Source: Sphingomonas sp. UBA4766
GTDB lineage: Bacteria; Pseudomonadota; Alphaproteobacteria; Sphingomonadales; Sphingomonadaceae
Assembly (NCBI GenBank): GCA_002403415.1
Contig: DHHS01000169.1
Coordinates: 685-15,851, forward strand
Length of the DNA stretch: 15,167 nt
Direction of reading: 5' to 3'
Below are positions 7,449 to 15,145 of the stretch, piece by piece (positions within the stretch are counted from its first letter, which is position 1; the number at the start of each line of letters is the position of its first letter). The notes beneath the pieces were generated by a model that ran no database searches, was not told the DNA's origin, and worked only from the letters and a program-made list of their open reading frames with translations. The translations under genes and the position numbers were made by a program.

Positions 7449-7478
7449 AAAACGCCCGGGGTGTCTCCACTCCGGGCG
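7449..7478 (-). terminator. Intrinsic terminator of glnA
   Basis: Read on the minus strand just after the glnA stop, a ten-position stem CGCCCGGAGT/ACCCCGGGCG with one A-C mismatch and a six-base loop is followed directly by TTTT. The stem, T-run and distance (about 28 bases after the stop) fit a Rho-independent terminator. It separates glnA from the small gene-chemoreceptor operon. Confidence 0.8.
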
Positions 7479-7506
7479 CCAGCGAGTTCGTTAATTTGTG
7501 GATCGA

Positions 7507-8919
7507 TCAGGATGAATAATACATGTCAAACTCAACTGGGCTGGGAGTCATTTCCCAACGGGCGACGTCTTCCATCTTCAGCTCGATATAGCTTTCGATC
7601 TGATCCTTGGAAAACACATCGCCCTTCAGCAGGAAGTCATGGTCCGCGGCCAGGCTCTCAAGTGCTTCGCGCAAGCTACCGCACACCGTCGGCACTTCCT
7701 TCAATTCTTCGGGCGGTAAGTCATAGAGGTTCTTGTCCATCGCCTCGCCGGGGTGAATACGGTTCTGGATGCCGTCGAGCCCGGCCATGAACAAGGCTGC
7801 ATAAGCGAGATAGGGGTTAGCCATCGCATCGGGGAAGCGCACTTCGACGCGCTTTGCCTTGGGCCCGGCGCCGTAAGGAATACGGCAAGACGCCGAACGG
7901 TTGCGCGCCGAATAGGCCAGCAATACCGGCGCTTCATAACCCGGCACCAGCCGCTTATAGCTATTGGTCGTCGGGTTGGTGAACGCATTTACTGCCTTGG
8001 CATGTTTGATGATGCCGCCGATGAAGTAAAGGCACATGTCGGACAGACCAGCATAGCCGTTCCCCGCGAACAGCGGCGATCCCTTGTCCCAGATCGACAT
8101 ATGGGTGTGCATGCCGCTGCCATTATCTTCCTTGATCGGCTTGGGCATGAACGTCGCGGTCTTGCCATAAGCGTGCGCGACCTGATGGACGACATATTTA
8201 TAAATCTGCATCCGGTCGGCGGTTTGCGTCAGCGTGCCAAAGGTCAGGCCCAGCTCGTGCTGCGCGGCGGCGACTTCATGGTGATGCTTGTCGCACGGCA
8301 GGCCCATTTCCATCATCGTCGACACCATTTCGCCGCGAATATCGACGCAGCTATCGACGGGTGCGACCGGGAAATAGCCGCCCTTCGCGCGCGGACGATG
8401 GCCCAGATTGCCGCCCTCATAATCGCGACCAGTATTGGTCGGCAATTCGATGTCGTCGATCTTGTAATAGCTGGTCGAATAGCTGGTTTCGAACTGCACA
8501 TTATCGAAGATGAAGAATTCTGCTTCGGGTCCCACATAAACCGTGTCGCCGATGCCGCTGTTTTTCAGATAAGCCTCGGCGCGCTTGGCAGTGCTGCGCG
8601 GGTCGCGCGAGTAAAGCTCGCCCGTAGACGGCTCGACAATATCGCAGAACAGGATCAGCATCGGCGTCGCGCTGAACGGGTCGATATAGGCCGCGTCAAG
8701 ATCGGGCTTCAGGATCATGTCGCTTTCGTTGATGGCTTTCCACCCGGCAATTGACGATCCGTCGAACATCAGGCCGTCGGTCAGCTCATCTTCGCCGATC
8801 ACCGACGACACCATGGTCAAATGCTGCCACTTGCCCTTGGGGTCGGTAAAGCGCAGGTCAACCCACTCAATTTCATTATCGGCGATCATCTTCAGGATCG
8901 TGTCGGGGGTATTCGCCAT
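7507..8919 (-). CDS. glnA: Type I glutamine synthetase
   Basis: The product is a 470-residue enzyme making glutamine from glutamate, ammonia and ATP; the family forms cytoplasmic dodecamers. Landmarks in order are DGSSIAGW (about 53-60), the metal- and substrate-binding VGPEAEFFIFD, HHHEVAAAQHE with metal-ligand acidic residues, the ATP/glutamate loop NGSGMHTHMS, and NRSASCRIP with the catalytic arginines. Tyr399 in NLYDLPPEE is the site modified by the adenylyltransferase GlnE, so activity should be controlled by adenylylation under PII. The length is that of normal GSI-beta. The start is supported by AAGGAA 6 bases upstream of the ATG. The gene lies 117 bases downstream of glnB on the same strand, the standard alphaproteobacterial order, and is probably expressed partly from the glnB promoter. 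A terminator follows closely. Confidence 0.98.
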   Translation of the reverse strand: MANTPDTILKMIADNEIEWVDLRFTDPKGKWQHLTMVSSVIGEDELTDGLMFDGSSIAGWKAINESDMILKPDLDAAYIDPFSATPMLILFCDIVEPSTGELYSRDPRSTAKRAEAYLKNSGIGDTVYVGPEAEFFIFDNVQFETSYSTSYYKIDDIELPTNTGRDYEGGNLGHRPRAKGGYFPVAPVDSCVDIRGEMVSTMMEMGLPCDKHHHEVAAAQHELGLTFGTLTQTADRMQIYKYVVHQVAHAYGKTATFMPKPIKEDNGSGMHTHMSIWDKGSPLFAGNGYAGLSDMCLYFIGGIIKHAKAVNAFTNPTTNSYKRLVPGYEAPVLLAYSARNRSASCRIPYGAGPKAKRVEVRFPDAMANPYLAYAALFMAGLDGIQNRIHPGEAMDKNLYDLPPEELKEVPTVCGSLREALESLAADHDFLLKGDVFSKDQIESYIELKMEDVARWEMTPSPVEFDMYYSS

Positions 8920-9036
8920 GGCGGGTTCCTTTCAACTAGCTGATATTTCTGGCCGCGGGGGCCCAAGAAACTGCACGATTCGGATGCGCGGTAAGCAATT
9001 CTCGGCGCGGAGCATGGCCGAAGTTGCTGCGCTGCG

Positions 9037-9375
9037 TCAAATAGCGTTTTCGTCGCGCTCGCCGGTGCGAATGCGTACGGCGGTTTCCACTGGCAACACA
9101 AAGATTTTGCCGTCGCCGATGCGGCCGGTGTGCGCGGCCGACGCAATCGCCTCGACCACGCGTGGCGCGAGCAGATCGTCGACGACGACTTCGAGCTTCA
9201 CCTTGGGCAGGAAGTCCACGACATATTCGGCACCGCGATACAGTTCGGTATGGCCTTTTTGGCGGCCAAAGCCCTTTGCCTCGGTAACGGTGATGCCCGA
9301 CACGCCGACTTCGTGTAGCGCTTCCTTCACTTCGTCGAGCTTGAAGGGTTTGATAATCGCTTCGATCTTTTTCAC
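9037..9375 (-). CDS. glnB: Nitrogen regulatory protein PII
   Basis: The product is a 112-residue PII protein. It is a trimeric sensor of 2-oxoglutarate, ATP/ADP and, through uridylylation, glutamine, acting on GlnE, NtrB and other targets. The sequence begins MKKIEAIIKPFKLDEVKEAL and carries the T-loop with the uridylylation tyrosine Y51 (HTELYRGAEYVVDF). The B-loop is in TGRIGDGKIFV and the C-terminal signature is VRIRTGERDENAI. The length is exactly that of the family. The start codon is GTG, confirmed by the conserved N-terminus and by GGGGAG 6 bases upstream. Linkage to glnA makes glnB more likely than glnK, which normally sits beside amtB. A sigma-54-like sequence lies 50-70 bases upstream. 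Confidence 0.97.
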   Translation of the reverse strand: MKKIEAIIKPFKLDEVKEALHEVGVSGITVTEAKGFGRQKGHTELYRGAEYVVDFLPKVKLEVVVDDLLAPRVVEAIASAAHTGRIGDGKIFVLPVETAVRIRTGERDENAI

Positions 9376-9553
9376 TCAGGGCTCCCCATGGCGGTGTTGG
9401 CCGCCCCCATTGCTTGGCTGACGCGTATCAATGATCGTGCCAGATGCAACCGCGCCCGGCAATGCTTGACAAAGCAGGGGTAGGTGCGCAGCGGCGTTGC
9501 TCAATTATTGGGCGATACGCGGGGTCGTGCCGGATTTTTGAGCAGGCGTCGGC
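9376..9553 (-). promoter_or_regulatory. glnB upstream region with sigma-54-like promoter
   Basis: The 178 bases between map and glnB contain TGGCAC-N5-TTGAT on the minus strand (9442-9427). This matches the -24 element fully and the -12 element except that the key TTGC reads TTGA. It sits 52 bases upstream of the GTG start. A sigma-70-like TTGTCA lies further upstream (around 9467-9472) without a good -10. I see no clear paired NtrC site. Nitrogen control of glnB is usual in Alphaproteobacteria, but the mismatch leaves this uncertain. Confidence 0.35.
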
Positions 9554-9557
9554 TCAA
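9538..9557 (-). terminator. Hairpin at the end of map
   Basis: A perfect TTGAGC/GCTCAA inverted repeat with an 8-base loop begins inside the last codons of map (the TGA stop is within the stem). On the minus strand it is followed by AAA, not T, so it may be a 3'-end stabiliser or a weak stop rather than a true intrinsic terminator. Confidence 0.3.
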
Positions 9558-10381
9558 TAGGGCGGCTGATGTTTGCCCGTCGGGCTCAGGGTGAAAATCT
9601 CGCAACCATCCTCGGTGATGCCGATCGAATGTTCGAACTGTGCCGAGAGCGATCGGTCGCGCGTCACTGCGGTCCAGCCATCGTCGAGCAGCTTCACATC
9701 GGGGCGGCCGATGTTGATCATCGGTTCGATCGTGAAAAACATGCCGGGCTTCAGCAACGGGCCGGTGCCGGGGCGGCCGACATGCACCACCTCAGGTGCG
9801 TCGTGGAACAAGCGGCCGACGCCGTGGCCGCAAAAATCGCGCACCACGCCATAACGGTGCCGTTCGGCATGGCTTTGGATCGCGTGGCTGATGTCGCCCA
9901 GATGGTTGCCGGGCCGCGCCTGTTCGATGCCGAGCATCAGGCATTCATAGGTCACATCGACCAGCCGCCGCGCCTTTAACGGAACGTCGCCGACCAGGAA
10001 CATCCGGCTCGAATCGCCATGCCAACCGTTCAGCAGGGGAGTGACATCAATGTTGACGATATCACCGTTTTTCAATGTTTTGTCGCCCGGAATGCCGTGG
10101 CAGACGACATGGTTGATCGAAATGCAGCAGCTATGCGTATAACCGCGATAGCCGATCGTCGCGGGCACGCCGCCCCCGTCCACAATAAAGCGGCGGATCA
10201 GGTCATCGAGCAGCCCGGTCGTCACGCCGGGCATGACATGCGCGGCAATCATGTCGAGCGTCTGGGCGGCCAGCAACCCGGCGGCGCGCATGCCGGCAAA
10301 TCCATCGGCATCGTGGAGCTTGATCGCGCCAGTGCGCGCCATCGGCGTGTCGGCGTTCGTCACGGTGAGATAATCGGTCAT
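9554..10381 (-). CDS. map: Type I methionine aminopeptidase
   Basis: The product is a 275-residue metalloprotease that removes the initiator methionine from nascent proteins in the cytoplasm. The five metal ligands of the pita-bread fold are all visible: D112 and D123 in NIDVTPLLNGWHGDSSR, H186 in DFCGHGVGR, E219 in TIEPMI and E250 in QFEHSI. The substrate-pocket His is H95 in VCHGIPGD. ATG 10381 (MTDYLTV) is preferred to a TTG at 10408, because the nine extra residues (MPQTHYQSS) look unrelated to the family. The ribosome site is weak (AAAG). The N-terminal extension of about 20 residues before the catalytic domain is common in sphingomonads as I recall them. The gene is divergent from the CinA-like gene. 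Confidence 0.97.
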   Translation of the reverse strand: MTDYLTVTNADTPMARTGAIKLHDADGFAGMRAAGLLAAQTLDMIAAHVMPGVTTGLLDDLIRRFIVDGGGVPATIGYRGYTHSCCISINHVVCHGIPGDKTLKNGDIVNIDVTPLLNGWHGDSSRMFLVGDVPLKARRLVDVTYECLMLGIEQARPGNHLGDISHAIQSHAERHRYGVVRDFCGHGVGRLFHDAPEVVHVGRPGTGPLLKPGMFFTIEPMINIGRPDVKLLDDGWTAVTRDRSLSAQFEHSIGITEDGCEIFTLSPTGKHQPPY

Positions 10382-10471
10382 GCTACTTTGATAATGCGTC
10401 TGCGGCAACTTTGCGAGAGGCGTCGACCATGGGCTAGCGGCGCGCGCGCATTGCCTCTATCGACGGATAGC
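10382..10471. promoter_or_regulatory. Divergent promoter region of map and cinA-like gene
   Basis: Ninety bases separate the two divergent start codons, so both promoters should lie here. A CATTAT on the minus strand close to the map start resembles a -10 element, without a good -35. A perfect CTATC-GACG-GATAG inverted repeat (10457-10470) ends immediately before the ATG of the plus-strand gene, where it could cover the ribosome site. I see no regulator-specific motif. Confidence 0.35.
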
Positions 10472-11227
10472 ATGAACGAACGCATTTGGACTGCCGCGCT
10501 GGTCGTGATTGGCGACGAGATCCTGTCGGGCCGTACGCAGGACAAGAATGTCGCGCAGATCGCGCTGTGGCTGAACGTGCAGGGTATTCGCCTGGCCGAA
10601 GTGCGAGTGGTGGCGGACCGGACCGATGCGATTGTCGAGGCGGTCAACACGCTGCGGGCGCGCAATGATTATCTGTTCACGACCGGCGGCATCGGCCCGA
10701 CGCATGACGACATCACGGTCGACGCGATTGCGGCAGCGTTAGGCGTGGCGGTGGTTCACCACCCGCGCGCCGTCGCGGTGCTGGAGCGCTATTACGAAAC
10801 GCGCGGCGGGCTGACCGAAGCGCGCAAGCGCATGGCCCGGGTGCCGGAAGGGGCCGACCTGATCGAGAACCGGATGTCGGGTGCGCCGGGCATCCGGCTG
10901 GGCAATATCTTCATCATGGCGGGGGTGCCGCATATCACCGCGGGGATGCTTGAAGCGCTGACCGGCACGCTGGAGGGCGGCAAGCCGCTGGTCGCGCGCA
11001 CAATTGGCTGCTGGGTGGCGGAAAGCGAGGTCGCTGATCTGCTGCGCCATGCCGAACGCGATCATGAAGGGGTCGTCATCGGCAGCTATCCGTTCTTCCG
11101 CGAAGGCCGGGTCGGTGCCAATTTTGTCGTGCGCGCCACCGATCAGGCGTTGGTGGATACGTGCATTGCCGCGCTGGCCACAGGGCTCGGCGCGGCGGGC
11201 TATGCCATTGTCGATGGTGGCATTTAA
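10472..11227 (+). CDS. CinA N-terminal/MoaB-like molybdopterin-binding domain protein
   Basis: The product is a 251-residue protein of the competence/damage-inducible CinA N-terminal family (MoCF_biosynth fold). The diagnostic segments are VIGDEILSGRTQDKN (12-26) and the nucleotide-binding loop TTGGIGPTHDDITVDA (70-85). Full-length CinA has about 400 residues with a C-terminal nicotinamide-nucleotide amidase domain. That domain is absent here, as in many alphaproteobacterial stand-alone versions, so pncC activity should not be assumed. Possible roles are nucleotide-sugar/ADP-ribose pyrophosphatase-type clean-up or a cofactor-related task; neither can be shown from sequence. The frame is open upstream through the map coding region, but the family homology starts at MNERIWTAALVV and ATG 10472 is the natural start, with a weak ribosome site. 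Confidence 0.88.
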   Translation: MNERIWTAALVVIGDEILSGRTQDKNVAQIALWLNVQGIRLAEVRVVADRTDAIVEAVNTLRARNDYLFTTGGIGPTHDDITVDAIAAALGVAVVHHPRAVAVLERYYETRGGLTEARKRMARVPEGADLIENRMSGAPGIRLGNIFIMAGVPHITAGMLEALTGTLEGGKPLVARTIGCWVAESEVADLLRHAERDHEGVVIGSYPFFREGRVGANFVVRATDQALVDTCIAALATGLGAAGYAIVDGGI

Positions 11228-11269
11228 GTCGCACTTGGGGGTATTTTGCGTAGTTTTCATGCGCCCTGC

Positions 11270-11297
11270 TTGACGCAATTGTCGCAGAAATTACGAT
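11270..11297 (+). promoter_or_regulatory. Possible sigma-70 promoter of the autotransporter gene
   Basis: TTGACG (11270-11275), a 16-base spacer and TACGAT (11292-11297) resemble a housekeeping promoter. They lie 59-86 bases before the ATG in a 128-base intergenic gap that is AT-richer than its surroundings. A CGGTCG/CGACCG inverted repeat (11310-11328) sits just downstream in the expected leader. Confidence 0.4.
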
Positions 11298-11309
11298 CAT
11301 TCGTTCCGA

Positions 11310-11328
11310 CGGTCGGCGTTTTCGACCG
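11310..11328 (+). repeat. Hairpin in leader of autotransporter gene
   Basis: CGGTCG and CGACCG pair perfectly across a 7-base loop (GCGTTTT). The hairpin is 27 bases upstream of the start codon and 13 bases before the ribosome site. It might stabilise the leader or mark an operator overlapping the transcription start. The evidence is symmetry alone. Confidence 0.35.
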
Positions 11329-11355
11329 CGTCCAGTGTTTGAAGGGGGAGTTTCG

Positions 11356-14300
11356 ATGATCACCAATTCCGGCGCCATCGTGCGTGTTCGGCCATATCTG
11401 CTGGCGAGTGCGGCGGGCATCGGCCTTTTGGTCGGCGGCGTTGCGCAGGCGGCAATCGCCGATGGTCCGGTCGACGCCGCGCGCCGCCTTGATCCCACAG
11501 AGGCCGGTTTGGAGGCGCAAGGTGGGGTGGACACGCTCCGCATCACATCGGTTGAAAATGTCCGCCATTCAACCGACGTCATTTTCGACCGCACTCAATT
11601 GCAGGATGTGCCGACGAACGGTGCGCCGATCCCCGCCAACGCGACGGTGGAGGATGTTCGTCAGATCGTCATCAGCCAACCCGGCACGCCCACGACAGCG
11701 CGAGATACGGGGCCCAGTGTCAATGGCATCGGCCAGATGATCATCAGCACACCCAATCCCGACGGGTCCGTCGGCCTGGGATTGTGCACGGGCAGTCTGA
11801 TCAATCCGCGCACCGTGCTATTTGCCGCGCACTGCGTGAATACGCGGCCCGCCACCGCCTATGGCTCGGGATCGGGCGGGGTTGCGATCGGTTTTGGGTT
11901 TAATGCGTCGAACAACACGGCATTGCCGGGGGGCACCTCCACGCCTTTGTTGAACTGGCTGTTCGGAAGCGTGGCGGCGGGCCGCGCGCCCAACCTCACC
12001 AGCACGGCGGAAAACTTCTACACCGTTAATGCCGTCGCCTATAATCCGCTGTCGCTCGCACCGGCGGCGCAGGGCTTCCTATTCGGTGACATTGCCATTG
12101 CTTCGCTCGACACACCGGCGGCCAATATCCCGACCTGGGCGATTCTGTTGTCGGCCTTGCCTGCGCCGACGTCTATCACCGCCGCCAATGGCACGGGGTA
12201 TCATGTCGCGCTGAGCGGTTATGGACGCAACGGTATCGGTAACGTGGGCGATACCGGTGCAATTGATTTCCGACGTCGCGTTGCCGAAAACTGGCTGGGC
12301 GCGCTTACCTCGTTCAACACACGCGATACCGCAATTTTCGGGAGCTTCACGGTTGATCGGCCGCAAAATCTTTATTGGCTCGATTTCGACGATCCCCGGC
12401 GCGGCACGGCGAGCGCAACGGTGTTTGATTTCAACCTTTTCCGCGACAATGCGCTGCCGAATGAGGGGTTGACTGCAGGTGGCGATTCGGGCGGGCCGCT
12501 GATTCTTGATCGTACCTTTGCGCGCCAGATCGCGATTGGTGTGTTGTCGGGCGGGTCGCGGTTCTTCGCGGCATCGCCGTTCAGCACCTATGGTACGGCA
12601 TCCTTTTACCAGCCCATTTATCTTTATTGGGACTGGATCGCTGCAAACAATCCCTACCGCTATGTCGGCGCGGTCGCCGGCGATGGTAATTGGACCGATC
12701 CGAGCCGTTGGATTTCGCTCCAGGACCCGAATTATTTCATCATCGGGCCCAATGGCCAGCTGGTAAACGGGGTACCCACCGCGCTGGGCGAACAAAATCT
12801 GGGAAGTTCGGGCCAATTCGGCCAAATCTGCACGCAGGGCGGCATTGCCGGGGCGATTGGCAGCAACAACTGCCTTGATTTGCGCACGAACACGATCGTG
12901 CCAACCCCAGGTGGCATTGGGACCAGTGGTGGTGCAGAGCTTACCAACGGCGGCGAGTCGTCGATTACGGCGGGCACGTCCAATTCGTTTGGTACCGCCA
13001 CCATCACGGCAAACGACGCGGCAACGCCCGGTGCGGTGACGCTTGTCGGCGGCGAAGCCGAAAACGCCCCGCAACAGGGCGCCCCGCTGCCGCCCGCGAC
13101 GATCGCTAATGGCCTGCCCGGTGCGAGGAACTTTGTGCCGAACAATAGCGCCGGCAATCGACTCACCGGGGTTCTGCCCCGTTACTTCGACGTAACGCTG
13201 TCGGCCAATGGCACGACCACGCTTGATACCGCCGTAACGATCGACCGCTTCACCTTGAACGGTGCGGGTGCGCGGCTGAACATCACGTCGACGGGGTCGC
13301 TCACCAGTCTCATCAACGTAACGCAGACGATCGGCACGTTGCAGGTCGATGGCGCGCTCAATTCGGTGGGCGATTTCTTGCTGATGACGGGGGGTATCAA
13401 CGGCACGGGCACGATCACCGCGCCCTTCTTTACCAGCGTGCTGGGCGTGATTTCGCCCGGCGCGACCGGCAGTGCCGGGTCGATCGGCACGTTGACTTTC
13501 CGCGGTAACATCGTGCTGACGTCGGGCAACAGCTATCTGGTCGATCTGGGCGCCAATGGTGTTTCGGACCGGATTTCGGTGGTTGCCAATGGCGCGAGCA
13601 GCGGCAGGGCTAATGTCGGTGGCGGTTTGAACCTGAGTTGGGCACCGGCGACGCTGCGCGCGGGCAATACCTACACGATCTTGCAAGCGCAGAATGGCGT
13701 TAGCGGTGCATTTTCGGCACCCGTCCCCATCAGCGCCATCTTGACGCCGCGTCTGGTGCAGACGGCGACCTCGGTGCAGCTGGTGATCGGCGCAGGTCTG
13801 TATCGCAATGTCGCAGGTGGCAGTTCGGTGCAGCAGGGTTTTGCGCAATTGCTTGACCAGAACCGGGTCAATGCGGCGGCACTCGATTCGATCTATGGCG
13901 TGCTCGATTTGCAGAATGCGGCAACGATCCGGGCAACCCTTGACGCGCTTGCTCCTCGGAACGAGGCGCTACTAAACGGTATCGCAACGACCGTGGTTGA
14001 CAGCAATGCGCGTTTCCACCGCGACCGGCTGGCGCAATTTGACGCCAGCCAATCGCGCGGCGGCACGATTGCGGTGATCGGTCAGCCGCTTCAGCTCGCT
14101 GCCGCCAATGCGTCGACGTTGCAGGGTGGGTTGCCGGTGCAGAGTGATTCGGCACCTGCACGCGTGACAAAGGCAAATCTGCCCGACGATATTGGTATCT
14201 ATCTGGCGGGTGGCTATGTTGACGGATCGAGCGCGTCGGCCCCGGGCCTGACCCCAGCGGGCCGACGCGACCGCTTCAACGGTTTTTACATCATCGGCGG

Positions 14301-15021
14301 GATCGAAAAGGATCTGGGCGATGGCATGATCGGTCTGTCATTTGGCTATACCGAGCTGAACGGCACGGTAAACGGCTTTGCTCAAACCACGCGCGGCTCG
14401 TTGTATCAGGGCACGCTCTATGCCCGCAGCGAACTGGGCGGCGGATGGTCGATGGATGGTCAGGTGAATGCTGGGCTGTTCGACTCGTCAAGCGTGCGCA
14501 ACGTCAACTTTGTCGGGAACAACTTCCGCCTGGTTGCCAACAATACCGCCTTTGCCGTCAGCGGCGAGGTCGGTGTGCAAAACAAATTGACGTTCGGAGC
14601 GCTCAACGTCGCGCCGCGCGTTTCGGTGCGCTCTAACGTGGTTGATTTCGGCCGCGCGGCGGAAAGCGGCGGTGGCCCTGCGCTGGTCTATGAACGTGCC
14701 GATCTGTCGTCGGTGCAAGGACGGGCGGGTTTGAATTTCACTGCTTCTAAGCAGAGCACCTTCAAACCTTATATTTCCGCTAATTACGTTCATGAGTTTG
14801 ATAAGCAGCGGCCCAATGTCGTTGGCGCCAACTTCGTGGGCGGCAGCGGTCCAGACGCGCGCTTCCTGCTTGCAAGTGTTGATCGCAATTGGTTCGAGAT
14901 CAGTGGCGGTGTAACCTATGCGGTGGGCAATATGGAATTGTCGCTGTCGGCCGATAGCACCGTCGCGCGCAGCGATGTGCAGAACCAGAGCTATCGCGGG
15001 TCGATTAAGCTGAGGTTCTGA
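11356..15021 (+). CDS. Secreted trypsin-like serine protease autotransporter
   Basis: The product is a 1221-residue type Va autotransporter. Residues 1-32 form a signal peptide (hydrophobic LLASAAGIGLLVGGVA, cleavage likely after AQA). Residues about 95-440 form a chymotrypsin-fold protease with a full triad: H159 in FAAHCVN, D245 in FGDIAIASLD and S378 in GGDSGGPLI. C144 and C160 can make the classic disulfide flanking the active histidine. A linker domain follows with GDGNWTDPSRW and a second possible disulfide, C492-C506. A beta-rich passenger region comes next, with a PATR-like GVISPG segment (about 655-740). The C-terminal barrel (about 945-1221) ends in SIKLRF, a terminal Phe as needed for BAM insertion. 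ATG 11356 is chosen over the upstream GTG 11335 because AAGGGGGAG lies 5 bases before it and the signal peptide then starts properly. The substrate and any release of the passenger are unknown. Confidence 0.95.
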   Translation: MITNSGAIVRVRPYLLASAAGIGLLVGGVAQAAIADGPVDAARRLDPTEAGLEAQGGVDTLRITSVENVRHSTDVIFDRTQLQDVPTNGAPIPANATVEDVRQIVISQPGTPTTARDTGPSVNGIGQMIISTPNPDGSVGLGLCTGSLINPRTVLFAAHCVNTRPATAYGSGSGGVAIGFGFNASNNTALPGGTSTPLLNWLFGSVAAGRAPNLTSTAENFYTVNAVAYNPLSLAPAAQGFLFGDIAIASLDTPAANIPTWAILLSALPAPTSITAANGTGYHVALSGYGRNGIGNVGDTGAIDFRRRVAENWLGALTSFNTRDTAIFGSFTVDRPQNLYWLDFDDPRRGTASATVFDFNLFRDNALPNEGLTAGGDSGGPLILDRTFARQIAIGVLSGGSRFFAASPFSTYGTASFYQPIYLYWDWIAANNPYRYVGAVAGDGNWTDPSRWISLQDPNYFIIGPNGQLVNGVPTALGEQNLGSSGQFGQICTQGGIAGAIGSNNCLDLRTNTIVPTPGGIGTSGGAELTNGGESSITAGTSNSFGTATITANDAATPGAVTLVGGEAENAPQQGAPLPPATIANGLPGARNFVPNNSAGNRLTGVLPRYFDVTLSANGTTTLDTAVTIDRFTLNGAGARLNITSTGSLTSLINVTQTIGTLQVDGALNSVGDFLLMTGGINGTGTITAPFFTSVLGVISPGATGSAGSIGTLTFRGNIVLTSGNSYLVDLGANGVSDRISVVANGASSGRANVGGGLNLSWAPATLRAGNTYTILQAQNGVSGAFSAPVPISAILTPRLVQTATSVQLVIGAGLYRNVAGGSSVQQGFAQLLDQNRVNAAALDSIYGVLDLQNAATIRATLDALAPRNEALLNGIATTVVDSNARFHRDRLAQFDASQSRGGTIAVIGQPLQLAAANASTLQGGLPVQSDSAPARVTKANLPDDIGIYLAGGYVDGSSASAPGLTPAGRRDRFNGFYIIGGIEKDLGDGMIGLSFGYTELNGTVNGFAQTTRGSLYQGTLYARSELGGGWSMDGQVNAGLFDSSSVRNVNFVGNNFRLVANNTAFAVSGEVGVQNKLTFGALNVAPRVSVRSNVVDFGRAAESGGGPALVYERADLSSVQGRAGLNFTASKQSTFKPYISANYVHEFDKQRPNVVGANFVGGSGPDARFLLASVDRNWFEISGGVTYAVGNMELSLSADSTVARSDVQNQSYRGSIKLRF

Positions 15022-15035
15022 TCAGGGGCTTGATT

Positions 15036-15080
15036 CCGGTCGCCATCGTTATCCCGTTTCGGGCTGGGGATGGCGACCGG
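15036..15080 (+). terminator. Perfect 12-bp inverted repeat downstream of autotransporter gene
   Basis: CCGGTCGCCATC (15036-15047) pairs perfectly with GATGGCGACCGG (15069-15080). The 21-base loop contains its own CCCG-TTT-CGGG hairpin (15053-15063). It starts 14 bases after the stop codon, where a terminator is expected, but no T-run follows. It may work with Rho or protect the mRNA 3' end. Confidence 0.6.
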
Positions 15081-15106
15081 GGCACGACCCAGGCCAATCA
15101 TCGCGC

Positions 15107-15134
15107 TTGCAGTTTTCTGCGTCACGGCTATGGA
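15107..15134 (+). promoter_or_regulatory. Possible tRNA promoter
   Basis: TTGCAG, a 16-base spacer and TATGGA lie 12 bases before the tRNA 5' end, a spacing that suits a stable-RNA promoter. The -10 match is moderate. Confidence 0.35.
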
Positions 15135-15145
15135 CGCGGGTCATT

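Noticed and set aside
7186..7470. Longer 195-codon version of the small protein upstream of the chemoreceptor
   Set aside because: It would bury the signal-like hydrophobic segment in the middle, run through the predicted promoter and reach into the glnA terminator.
7753..8754. 333-codon open frame on the plus strand opposite glnA
   Set aside because: It mirrors a highly conserved glutamine synthetase and its translation has no recognisable domain.
10472..11227. Calling the CinA-like gene a full cinA/pncC
   Set aside because: The C-terminal amidase domain is missing; the protein ends at residue 251.
12079..13848. 589-codon open frame on the minus strand opposite the autotransporter passenger
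   Set aside because: The translation is Arg-rich and of low complexity, and it crosses the protease and passenger domains of a clearly coding frame on the other strand.
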